From assembly GCA_002633005.1 (NCBI GenBank), contig NMRA01000163.1, positions 497,961-561,960 on the forward strand: DNA of 64,000 bases, given 5' to 3'. Origin of the DNA: Phoronis australis. Lineage: Eukaryota; Phoronida; Phoronidae. The notes beneath the pieces are model-generated. The model was not told the origin of the DNA. It worked only from the letters and a program-made list of their open reading frames with translations, and searched no databases. Of this stretch, positions 9,721 through 21,700 are shown one piece after another (position 1 is the stretch's first letter; the number at the start of each line of letters is the position of its first letter). Both the position numbers and the translations under genes were made by a program.

Positions 9721-12700
9721 CTAGAACCCATTAAAGAGTTATCGATAGAACGGAGCATTTATATTCGCCGACATGTACGTGTATATTAGAAAATACAGGT
9801 ATATCCGCTCCACAAATATTGCGGTATGGTAGACTGAATTGCTGTGATACCTGGCTATTAATCTAAGGTCAAATAAATGAAATCACTTTTCGTACTCAAT
9901 GTTGCGCCAACGGTGTACACCTACGACAGGGTGGCGTTCCGAAACTAGCGAGACACATGCGGCAAAAAATCCTCTTACGAAACAGAAAAGGTTAAATTTC
10001 CCCGGAATTCCACATTCTAGTCTCACTGATCAATCATTTCCGTGACGTCTCATGCTAGTCTACGCTAGTGAGGTATCGGGGTTACGTACTTGAGAAACCC
10101 TCGCCGTTCACTCGTGTGATTCTAGCAAGAATTTTGCCATACGGAACACACCCTAGTATTGGTTATGTGAACATTAACAATAACGTCGCTGGGCACAGCA
10201 CCGTGATCTTACCCTCCGTTCAAGTCATCGTCACTGCCCTCACTCTGTAGTGTGGTCGATGATTCCATGTAGGGCACACTTTCTGTAGAGTCAACCAGTT
10301 CAGACTTGTGATTGAAATAGGGGGAACTGAAATGGAGCATTGTCGGGAAAATATTTTTATGTCATGAGAAAACTACGTTGATAAAAAAGTATCACATCAA
10401 CTGTTAATCAAACTGACAGGATTCTTATAGATTTCCTATTTGCTCTAACAATATAATAGCCAATGAATTCAAAACTTCTCTCACAACATACCCGTGGTCT
10501 AGTATTTGAAATCAAACTGGAACCTAAGTCTGACATTTTCCATTCTTGTTGTGCGAGGCAAGTTACAATCATGCGCTCGAATACACTGTGGTTTACGTGT
10601 ATGAGTTTCTACTCCAGGTTGCATTTGATGACCCCTACGTCCAACTACATGTACAAACTAAAGCAAAAACTCGAGAATTCAGTTTTAGACTGGAACTTCT
10701 AGTTTTAATGCTGGGTTCATTAAGTGCGAACTAAGATCATGTCATCCCTGTAAACCACATATTGTACTGGGGCACACAATCAATAGATGTTTAGGCTACC
10801 TTGAGTAAGCATAACTGTTCCGTTTCGTGGAAAATTCCAAAAACAATTTCGAGTTCCATTTCGAGTACAAGTTTAGACGTCCGACCCTGGTGACTAACCA
10901 CCTACGGGGGCTCTCAAAAGTTTCACTAAGGCACAGCCCAGATGAAGAGCTAAGAAGCCAGCCAATTGCTTCCAGTGAATTAGTTAGGTGAGCAACAGTT
11001 CACATCAAGGCCTGATATACGACAACTGAATGAAATGGCCGGTAGTTTATTCAATTGTCAACACTTTGACCTGAGGTTTGTACCCAAACATCTTTCACTT
11101 TGGGTGGCCATCCGCCTGCTCTCAACTTAAAGCTCATCATGGTCTACGCACATCTGATGTAATTTAGAAATAGGACCGGATGTTCTCTTTCTTTACAATG
11201 CTCACAAAAATATAATGTGCTCTGGGGTCCATCTACAGTCTGCTGTACCTTTAATGCAAAGGTCTATACTTAGGCGACTTTTATTTTGGCTGAAGACGTT
11301 TCGGACGCAATAGGATTAAATTATTTCTATGTACTCCGAATAGTATCTCATAAGAAGGAATGAGATTATCAAGGTTATGATTGGTTCACACGAATTCTAA
11401 CTAGTATAAATATAAGGACAGTATTGGAAAACCGATACGTGAAGCGCCGGAGCGAGAACTATGGCTAACTTATGTTTGCCGTTATGGGACCAGGGTTAGA
11501 ATGGACCATCAAGCTACATGCTGTGTATGACCCTAAGTGTTACTGTCCTTTTGGGATAAAGACCTAGACTATCTCTTGTGAAAAACTTTGGAACCATCAC
11601 AAAACCTTACCTGCTGTTCAGTTCACCGGCATTCAAGTTAGTATCCGAAAGGGACACAGGGGCCTGAGTGTCCGGTGGATAGGTGATGACCCTCCCCCTT
11701 ATTGACCCGTGTACTGTCCTGTTCTCTTGTGACACTTTTTCTGCTGCCGCCTGTCCGGTTTGTCTGCTTAGAGAATGCCAGTTACCACTGGTAGCTGGCA
11801 TATTACTTTCCGTCGAACCTTCGTCAGACTTGATTGTGTACTCAAGCTCTTTGTCCTTGACTTGTGATGAAATACGTTTCTGCAGCATATCTTCCCACTG
11901 CTCAATATCGTCCTTTTTGCGATATCTTCGATTAGGCAAGGGTTTTACCTAACAAAATATTCATGTTCACACATTCAACGGGTAAACTGTTCCATATTCA
12001 TATTTTGACAAAGTGTTCGTTAAGTTGAATGCAAAGGAAAAAATCTTGACGTACAGATGAAGTTGCCATATGAAGCTACAAACCTGGACTATGCCGTGTA
12101 ATCATTGCAATCTTATTCAATTATGAACAACTACCTGTATGTCGGTTCCGATGCCACTCTCACTGCCTGATTGGAAAACAAATTCCGTGTCAGATTCGCT
12201 GGCACCACTGTCGGAGTCTGCGTTATATCCTCCCGAGAGTATAGCCTCTAAAGTTTTACCATTCTTGAGTTTATGTCTTCGTCCAAGAGTGTCATCGGCA
12301 TCTGATGATTGGGTGCTGTCAGCTGCTACGCAGCCAAAATTTAGCCTTTGTAAGAAACACAACACAGAGGGTAATAACGAAAAGTTGACGGGTTGCTAAT
12401 TTTGATTATCATCGCATGTATTGATTTAGGCAACATAGCTTAATGTCAGAGCACAATTTAATGCCTTGATGTACAGGCTTGTCCTACTTTCTTAACATTG
12501 TAAGGACGCTTTTAGATTTTTCGCTTCAATATTACAACTTCCCAAAAGCAGGCATTTTATTTGGTCTAGAAAAGACAAAGCCGTGCTAAATATTTAAGTT
12601 ATTCTCTAATAGACCTTTCGATTATTTGTTTGCAATTGTTGCACAGCTCCTGTACAATCGAATACTAACTTGACAACTAAGATGCTTAGGTTCTCTGTGG

Positions 12701-15700
12701 CACCATAACTCTGCGCCAGATCTTGCAACCTTTTGGCTGCCACCACGGGGTGAGTAATGTTGGCAACCTCCTGTACAGCTTCTTGATGTGAGACATACTG
12801 CCAAACGGTGGCGTTGGCAATTATGAGGAACTGATCATCCCTGCGCAGAGTTAGCTTCAACTCCCATGGTTCTGGGATGATCACTGGGAACATATAACTA
12901 CTGCCAATCATCCTTGTGACAGTCGATGAACCGTTCACTTTATTGTCCTGAAATTGTCGGTAAACAGTTGGTATTATGACAAATCACCATTAAATGAATA
13001 TTAAATACACGTGACGTACATGTATCTCATCCGCTAATGTGCACTAAATGCATTGTCATTAGTAAGCACACATAAAAATAAGACACAACTCTGAACCTAC
13101 CCAATGAATAGGTTGTACACAAATAGTACCAGAATTTTGCCATTCGCTAGCATACAAGCAGCTAGGACCATTTGTTAGTGTGTGCCTAACAATGTATTTC
13201 CAATCTAAGAATCACTGTTTCTGTAAATTCCTATAACTCTGTGATAACAAGCACTCATTTCAATGACCAGTGCTTTTTTCGAAGTATCTCTATTCCTGAG
13301 TGATTTATTTACTTCAGTGATGATGCCTCCAGCTTTGCGTATACGTTGACACTCGTCCTTATCATCAGTCACAGTGTGTAGTCTGGTCAAGGTAGTAGAC
13401 TCCCCACCACGACACAGAACTGCCCCGACATCTCCAACATTCACAATGTGCAGTGTCCACCTCTTCTTCTTGCCAACCCGTCGGAGGTGACACAGTGCTG
13501 CAGACGCACCCATGCGCTGACCGGTCTCACGCAGTTGTCTGGGCGAAAACAAACAGAAAGTTAACGTTTTGCTGAAACGCCTTAGTTTTGCTTGATAAGT
13601 ACCACCAACAACACGACGCTAGACATGGTGGAAAATGGTTGGGTATTTTTGCCGTTTTATGGACAAGCAAACCTTTCCTAGATATCAATGCAAATCACCA
13701 TGGTGAGCTGGCTATCCAAGCTCTTATGTTACACATAGGATGCGAACATTTCCATTCATTTACATTTACCTGTGTGAAATAAGGAACGCATATCGCAGTG
13801 CTTTATCGGCAGTCTTGGGATGGTCCATTTCTTTTTTGAGTGTGCGAGGGATGAGTTTTGACAGCAACCTTGGTACATCTCTATTTCGTCCACCATCAAA
13901 CATGCCGAACAATGCTTCATTCTGACCTCGAAAGTTGATGTCTTTTATCACTGTTACACATAGCCTGAAATAAAGTGAAATGTTGAATACGCTATTGTCA
14001 AAAGAGGATAAATAAAAATTGTGCAAACAAAGATGTACGCGGACTGCAGACACATGGGGCATGACTTTCGAAGAGTTTTTGGGTTTTTGACTTTCGGCTA
14101 AAAGTCAGTCTATTGATGACGTAGCCTAATTCACGTAAACAAGCTAGGTTGAAAATCTGACTACACATGAGAAGACAGATATCAGAAGTTTGCTCGACTA
14201 GACAGAAGACAAAACGTTTCGAAAAACGCCAAAGTCAAGACATCAACTTTCGCCTATTTGTACTCGATTTTCTGACTTTAGGTGAGGTCAAAACCCAACG
14301 TCTACTCGAGAAACGCGCCCCTGGCATGGTATTTCCCTCAGAGGGGGTTATTTACTTGAAAAAATGCTTCTGATACAGCACGCTGGTAACTAAATATTAC
14401 AAATTTTCATATATTAAATAGCTATTAAACCAAAGAGATTCTACAAAAAGGCAAAAAGTTAACCGAACTGTAGTCAAAAGAAAAAGTTATGGTTACTTGT
14501 TCCTAGAGCCAGATGTTTCTGTGTATCCCATCGCCCATGGCTTGTCTTCGTCTTGGCTGCTTTTGTTAGTTGTCCCAGGCAATAGTCTGTTTTGGCCCGT
14601 CATATCTACCATGGCAACATGTTTCACTTTCCTGGCAAATTCAAATAACAACATAAAGTTCATCTTATTTAAGTTTAATATAACGCCTACCTTGTTGGTA
14701 CTTTCCAAAACAATGTGTTTATTTGCTAATGGGCGCCGATTAGTTTAAGTTCGATTCGACATGCCATTATGAAACTGCATTTCGCCCTGTTTAGGTGAAT
14801 AGAAAACGGAACACGAACTTACAGTATACTCTGGTGAAATCAGTCTCTGATATGTTCCTTACCATGATAGGACTCCATTCCCTTACGGAATCGAGTCACA
14901 GTTAATGTGTATATTCGACATTTTCGAAATCACAATATTCGGGTTCGACAACTGTGACGTGATGTTCGATTACACGTTTTATTCGGATTATTGAACTTTA
15001 ATCGTAATAGTTTAGTCAAAGCTACTTCCTGTTGTCATCAACTTCCTGTCTCAGACCATGAGGTCATGATATAATAAAGTGATGTTTTATTAGTTAAAAT
15101 CTACGAGTTAACAGCAATTCGTTACATTGTGGCAGCGTGAACAGGACCCTGATGAACCACTGAAGAGGCGAGCGGACCAAACTTATGAAAAAGCATTGTG
15201 GTTTTGCTCATAATTCCTAAAGTAGTGAGCTTGATCTGGTGAGTCCATTCCAGTTTTTACTTTGACTTGACTTTGAAGACGTGTTTAAGAAGTCCCTGGT
15301 GTTTCAGATTGCGACTCACGATGGCCCACGCTTTTGGTCTACCTCCTCCCTCCCCCTTGGATTTGCACTCCAGCAATGTGGCAGAAGGATGGAGGAAATT
15401 CCGAGGTGCTTGGGCGAATTACTCGCTGGCATCGGAACTAAACAAGAAGCCGGAAAATGTCCAGGTAGCAACACTCCTTACTGTAATTGGAGAAGAGGCA
15501 AGAGATCTTTTCTACACATTCGACATGACTGATGCCGAAAGAGAACAGATTGGTGCTGTAATGGACAGGTTTGCGGCGCATAGCAAACCAAAAAAGGACA
15601 CCCCATTTGAGAGATACTGCTTTAATAAGCGTGTACAGGAACCAGGTGAATCGCACGAGCAGTGCAAGGCGGTTTTGCGAAAATTGGCCGAGAGGTGCGA

Positions 15701-18700
15701 GTTTGCTGACATCACGCCAGACGACATACTCAGAGATCGTTTGGCATTCGGCATTAGAGATCCCAAGGTACGTGAACGCCTACTCAGAGAAGCTTCACTG
15801 ACGTAGAAAAAAACGATGATATTTGCAGGGCAGCCGAATCAATATCAGGCTCAGCACAGATGAAGTTGGTTGGAGAGGCTACAACGGGCGTCCATGAAGT
15901 CAACACTAGAAAGAGGCACCAGCCAACCCAAAGGAACAAAAACAGACACAGGCAAACACAAGCAAACAGCATGAGTGTCAAAGATGTGGACTCAAGCATG
16001 GTGAAAAATGTCCTGCGAAAGGAAATTTTGTGCAGTTTCAGATCGACAGTGGAGCTGACACACCAGTTATCCCACGCCACATCTACAAAGAAGCTACGGG
16101 TGACCATACACAGGGCAAACTGGAGTCAGTGACATCGTGCATAGAGGCCTATGGAGGAAGCAAATTTCCGACAATGGGTCGAGTGATTCTCGGTGTTTCG
16201 AGATTTGATAGAAAATGCAACGTTAGATGTCTAGTGGTGGACAATCCAAATGGAAGACCCTTTCTAGGGGAGAAGGCGTGTGTTGATTTGAAAGTACTCA
16301 AATACACAGACAACGACGATATGAGACGACCCTACCCTAAGGATGCCAAGATATTCAAGATTACTACGGCGACGGCATCAAAACCAGTTTCAAAAGAAGA
16401 TTTTGTAAAAACATTCCCAGATGTATTCAGTGACAAGGTGGGAAAGCTTGAAGGGGAGCACCGCATCAGACCGGATGACAGTGTGCCAGCTGTACAGCAT
16501 GCACCACGCAGGGTACCATTGCCCCTCAGGGAACCCTTGAAAGCGAAGCTGGAAGTTCTTGTCAAGGATGGGATCATTGCCCCGATTGAAGAGCCCACGG
16601 AGTGGATCAACTTTATGGTTGCTGTCCGTAAAAAAGACAAACACCTGCGCATATGTTTGGACCCCAAACACCTGAATGGGGCCATTCTTCGAGAGCACTA
16701 CGAGACATCGCTACCAGATTGCACAACGCAAAAGTATTTTCCGTGCTGGACGTGACCAATGGTTTTTGGCATGTAGCTTTAACGGAAGAATCATACCGGT
16801 TGACAACCTTTCACACACCCTTTGGGAGATATAGATGGCTTCGTCTCCCTTTTGGAATAAAGTCAGCACCTGAAGTATTTCAGAGGAAAACACACGAGCT
16901 TATACAAGGTTTACGTGGCGTTGAGGTTCAGGCGGACGACTTCTTGGTAGCTGGTTGTGGGGACACTACAGAAGAAGCTGTACGTGATCACGACAACAAT
17001 CTCTCTACATTTTTACAACGATGCAAGGACAAGCATGTAGTACTGAACCGTAAGAAATTCAAGTTTAGGCAATCCTCTGTGGAATTCATCGGTCACATTG
17101 CCTCGGACAAAGGTATTCAGGCCGACCCAAGTAAAATCCTAGCTGTTTTGGACATGCCGTCTCCAGAAGATGTCAATGGTGTCCAGAGACTCTTAGGCTT
17201 GGCAGAATACTTGGGTAAGTTTTTGCCCAACCTCTCCAGTATTGTGGAACTTTTGAGAGCGCTTACAAGAAAGGAAGTTCCTTGGTCCTGGGATGGGCAA
17301 CAGGTGCAGGCATTCGAGCATGCCATCACAAGTACTCCCGATTCGCGATACTACAACCTGGATGAAGAGCTGACGATACAGTGCGATGCATCCCAGTCCG
17401 GACTTGGCGCAGCGTTGTTACAGAATGGACAACCCGTGGCCTACGCATCTCGAGCACTTACTTCAGCAGAGCAAAACTATGCTCAAATCGAGAAAGAGCT
17501 ATTAGCCATTGTCTTTGCCTGTGAGCGGTTTAACACATACATCTATGGTAGGCATCAGGTGATTGTCAACACAGATCACAAACCCTTGGAAATGATTGTG
17601 AAGAAGCCCTTGTATCAGTCACCAAAAAGGCTACAGCGCATGTTCCTAAGGCTACAGAAATATGCATTAACCATTACGTACATGTACGTTAAAGGAAAGA
17701 GCCTTTTCTTAGCGGATACTCTAAGTAGAGCATATCTGAAAAATACCTGTGAGGTGAAAGAGGTAGTGACCGTCAACTATGTGGAAGAATCGGATGCTTT
17801 GACAACTGACCTTTGGAGACAATTGGCAGCAGAGTCAGCCGGAGACCCAGCTCTTTCGGAGCTGAACAAGATGGTTCATGCTGGCTGGCCAGGCACACGC
17901 AGCGCAGCTTCGCAGGTTCTACGTCATTACTTTGGTACAGTGTATGCGCGACCAGCTGGTGTGCGAAGGACCCTTGGTGTTTAGAGGATGCCAGGTGATC
18001 ATTCCCAGGAGTATGAGGAGGCAAATGTTGTCGCAACTGCACTCAACTCACATTGGAATGGAGGGGTCTATTCGACGGGCTAGAGAGTCCATGTACTGGC
18101 CGGGCATGGCAGGTGACATCAGAGAATTCATCACACAATGCGACACATGTCTGTCATATCGGTCGAATCAACCAAGGGAGACTCTGATGACACATCCAGT
18201 GATAACATTACCATGGGCGAAGATTGCAGCTGACCTGTGTGAGTTCAATGGGAGAACTTTACTTGTGTTGGTGGATTTCTACAGCAATCATATAGAAGTC
18301 GCCAATTTGTCTTCAACGACATCCAGAGCTATCATCAAAGAGATGATGAGAGTCTTCGCTGTACATGGTGTTCCACAGGAGGTCTTTAGCGACAATGGGC
18401 CTCAGTTCAGTGCAGCAGAATTTGCAGTGTGTGCAGCAAAATGAAATTTCGTGCATAACACGTCATCCCCTCGTTATGCGCAATCCAACGGCAAGGCAGA
18501 AAATGCAGTAAAGACGGTGAAGCGGTTGTTCAAGAAATGTCAGTCGGACAAAACCTCAGAAATTCTTGCTTGACTGGCGAAACACACCAACTGAAGGTAT
18601 GTCCACGAGCGCCGCTGAACGTCTCATGGGACGAAGGTGTCGCACTTGTTACCGATGACAAATCGCCTACTGGAGCCACGACACACCAAGGAAGGTGACA

Positions 18701-21700
18701 TTCGAGATCTATGAGGACGCAAGGAGCGACAGCGTTTCTACTACAATAAAGGCTTAAAGGATATACCCACAATTGAGCTTGGTGATACTGTGCGTCTGAA
18801 GGTGCCGGGAGAGAACAAGTATACCCCCGGAATCTGCTGCAACCAGGTCGGTCCACGTAGTTACGACGTCCAAGTGGGACCAACAGTCTATAGGAGGAAT
18901 CGGTGAGATCTGTTGAAAACGGAAGAGCCCAAAGTGGCTGATGATCGCACAACACCGAGCCACCACATGAGTCAACAACACCCGAGTCACCACCAATAAC
19001 TCCAGAGGAGGTATTCCTGGAGCTCGTCCAGATGGAGTCCAACCACGACTATCGACTCGCGCGAGACGTACACCACATCGATTCGCGGACTTTGTTCTTA
19101 GTTCATAGTTTTCTAGTTCAGAGACTTTAGATAAGCTTTCAGTTCAGAAAGGGAAGGATGTGACGTGATGTTCGATTACACGTTTTATTCGGATTATTGG
19201 ACTTTAGTCGTAATGATAGTTTAGTCAGAGCTATTAGTCAGAGCTACTTCCTGTTGTCATCAACTTCCTGTCCCAGACCATGAGGTCATGATATAATAAA
19301 GTGATGTTTTATCAGTTAAAATCTACGAGTTAACAGCAATTCATTACAACAACCCAATTAAAATCTGAAGAGTTTTCTCGAGACGCTGATGGTTTCGGTG
19401 TTTTGGCCACAAAAATGCAATTCCCTCAAATTTTATTTTATTTCAGTTTTCGTAATAGGACTCTAATGAATACGATGTTCTATCTGTTTGTTGGGCTGCA
19501 CAGCAAAAATATCATTCATATTCAATATCCACATAGCCTGGTTACCATTTATTACAATCACCAGACAGATGATTTGAGGGACGTTGCATTCACGAACAAA
19601 CCATAGGCCTCTACAGTTGTAGATGGGTTGCACGGTGGTTCTCGAAAATTGACTTACACATTACAAACGTCAAGTGAACTTATAAATTTGTACTTGAATC
19701 ACGAGGCAGATTTTGTGTTTCAATCCCAGTCGAGCCTGGGTTTGGGGATTAAACCTTGGGCTCAAACTTCAATGTGGTAGAACGTGTACTTGCCTGACAG
19801 AGTTCAGCTCATCCTTGTCTAATTTCATGTTGGTATTGCACGACATGTCGAGAAGGTCTATTTGTGACGACATCAAGTCAGTTACCGATACATCCAACAG
19901 TCTGTTGCAGCCAACATCCAGTACCTACAGGATGCATAACCAGAGACGTTACCGCATGTATTTATTTCGTCAGATTCACCTCTGATTGTTTGAGTTCATT
20001 AAGCTGTGTGAAATAAAAATGCAACAACACTTGCAGAATTATTCAGATTGTTTTCAAACAAAATAATAAATTCTAAGTATCTAGATATTGTAACTAGTAC
20101 AAATATTCAATGAAATTGCACAAGTTACCGTGATTAAAGAAAAAGACAATAGCTCAAGCGAGAACGTTGATAAATAGCGATAAAACGCAAACATAAAAGG
20201 TAAATGCATACAACAACTATTGTTCAAATTTATGTTCTTAGACACGTTTTGTTTCTCCACACACCCATGATGTTAAACAGATACCAGTCACGTGTACTTC
20301 TTGTAATAAATACTGAAAAACATTTTACTAAGCTCGGTGTAAATTAAATAAATAATGAGCTATCGTTTCTAGCGTCATACTTTCAGCTTGATTTATCTTA
20401 TAACCTTAGACTAATCATAGTTCTTTGATCCCGAATCTCATAAATTTATTCAATAGTTTATTGTGATTAAATGGTTGTCAGCAACAGCCATTTGCTTTTT
20501 ATTGATATGCCAGTTAGTAACTGGATCACGTGTCTCTATTTTTGGTAAATTTGACTGAAGGACATTACCTGGGAGTATTGGTCCTAGCCATTACTAACAA
20601 ACCAACGGTATCAATAACGTGACCACATTTCATTTGATAAAAATTTCCAAAGATGAAACCTCTCAAATGCAGTTACTAATTTGTTTTTATTTCGTGCAAC
20701 TTTTGAGTTTTTCATGGAAATCTTATATTGGGAAGCACGTAAAATCCCTAACAGAAAATTTTATATGAATACCATCAGCCACTTTCGAGTTTTGATGTTA
20801 CAAATTTAGACATTTTTCTAGGGTTCCACTTAACCTTAAGTAATGTACTGTCTTAGATTATGCTCTACCTTGAGGTTTCTGGCTTTGCTGAGGTTCGGTA
20901 AGTTCCTCAGCAGATTCGAATGGGCTCTTAATACTCTCAGTTCCGGGAGAACTCCAACAGAATCAGGTAAGAACCGCAGTTTGTTTGCAGAAACATTCAG
21001 TTCTGTCAGCATCTCCAAGTTTTCGGTAAACCTGTCAATTGTAGCGGTTACATGAATTTATTAGATGTGTGGACTTTGCATTCCACAGTGCATTGGCAGT
21101 AATACTGAAAGCAAGATAAGAAAGATGTGTAAATGATGCACTCGAGTTCGCTTTTTGCTCGTCAATGTACGTGACAACATTATATTGACATAAATGTTCA
21201 TATTATGAGAAATAACGTAATTTTTTCCAAAGTAGATTGGTCAATTTATACCAATCTCTCTAACCCATTTAAACCGCCACGACGTTTCTGTCGGCCATGT
21301 CTCCTGCCATCGTTAGATTTGACAGCGTTCTTAGAAGGACAACCAAACTTGTCTGGTGTATTCACGGTGGGCACCGTCAGTTCACGATGCGGTTTGAACG
21401 TAGGACTATTAGGTTGACAGTCTACCACTCTAACCGCTAGGCAATTGGGCCATCCGTTAACTTGGAGTGTAAAATGATATGCGCTGTACTTTGTATCTTA
21501 GGGTTAGCTTGGTTTCGTTTGGCTGCTTAGTTGACTTATTGCCATGTAGCTTCATGGGCATAAGTTGTTGATCTTTCTTCTAATCCAGCTTATTTCATTG
21601 TCGAGCATCCGTACCTTTGCTGCTGCTGCTTCCGCCGCCGCCGCTGCTGCCGCTGAACTGTTGCATTTTCTACACCATTACTTGCGTTTAGATCTAAGAA

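Larger units (their letters stand above)
14953..19348 (+). mobile_element. Gypsy (Ty3-like) LTR retrotransposon, non-autonomous by frame breaks
   Basis: A full-length 4396-bp insertion with two LTRs starting TGTGACG and ending TTACA, flanked by the 5-bp duplication ACAAC (14948-14952 and 19349-19353). A TGG-initial primer-binding-like stretch begins 3 bp after the 5' LTR (15130), and a polypurine tract GAAAGGGAAGGA precedes the 3' LTR. Internal order is gag-like, protease, reverse transcriptase, RNase H, integrase, the Gypsy order. The frames are broken several times. It lies antisense to PHLPP inside intron 12. Confidence 0.95.
14632..19793 (-). other. PHLPP: PHLPP intron 12 (GC-AG), host of Gypsy insertion
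   Basis: This is the largest PHLPP intron inside the coding region (5162 bp). The donor is GC (19793-19792) in the context GTCAG/GCAAGT, the usual strong context for GC-AG introns; the acceptor is AG before 14631. The intron is mostly one Gypsy element (14953-19348) in the opposite orientation, inserted into a MITE. Confidence 0.75.

Noticed and set aside
12606-12669. Extension of PHLPP exon 16 to the in-frame stop at about 12610
   Set aside because: A GTTAGT donor at 12669 joins in frame to the conserved LNFG of exon 17; reading on would truncate the protein after the PP2C domain in sequence with no family match. A retained-intron isoform is possible but unsupported.
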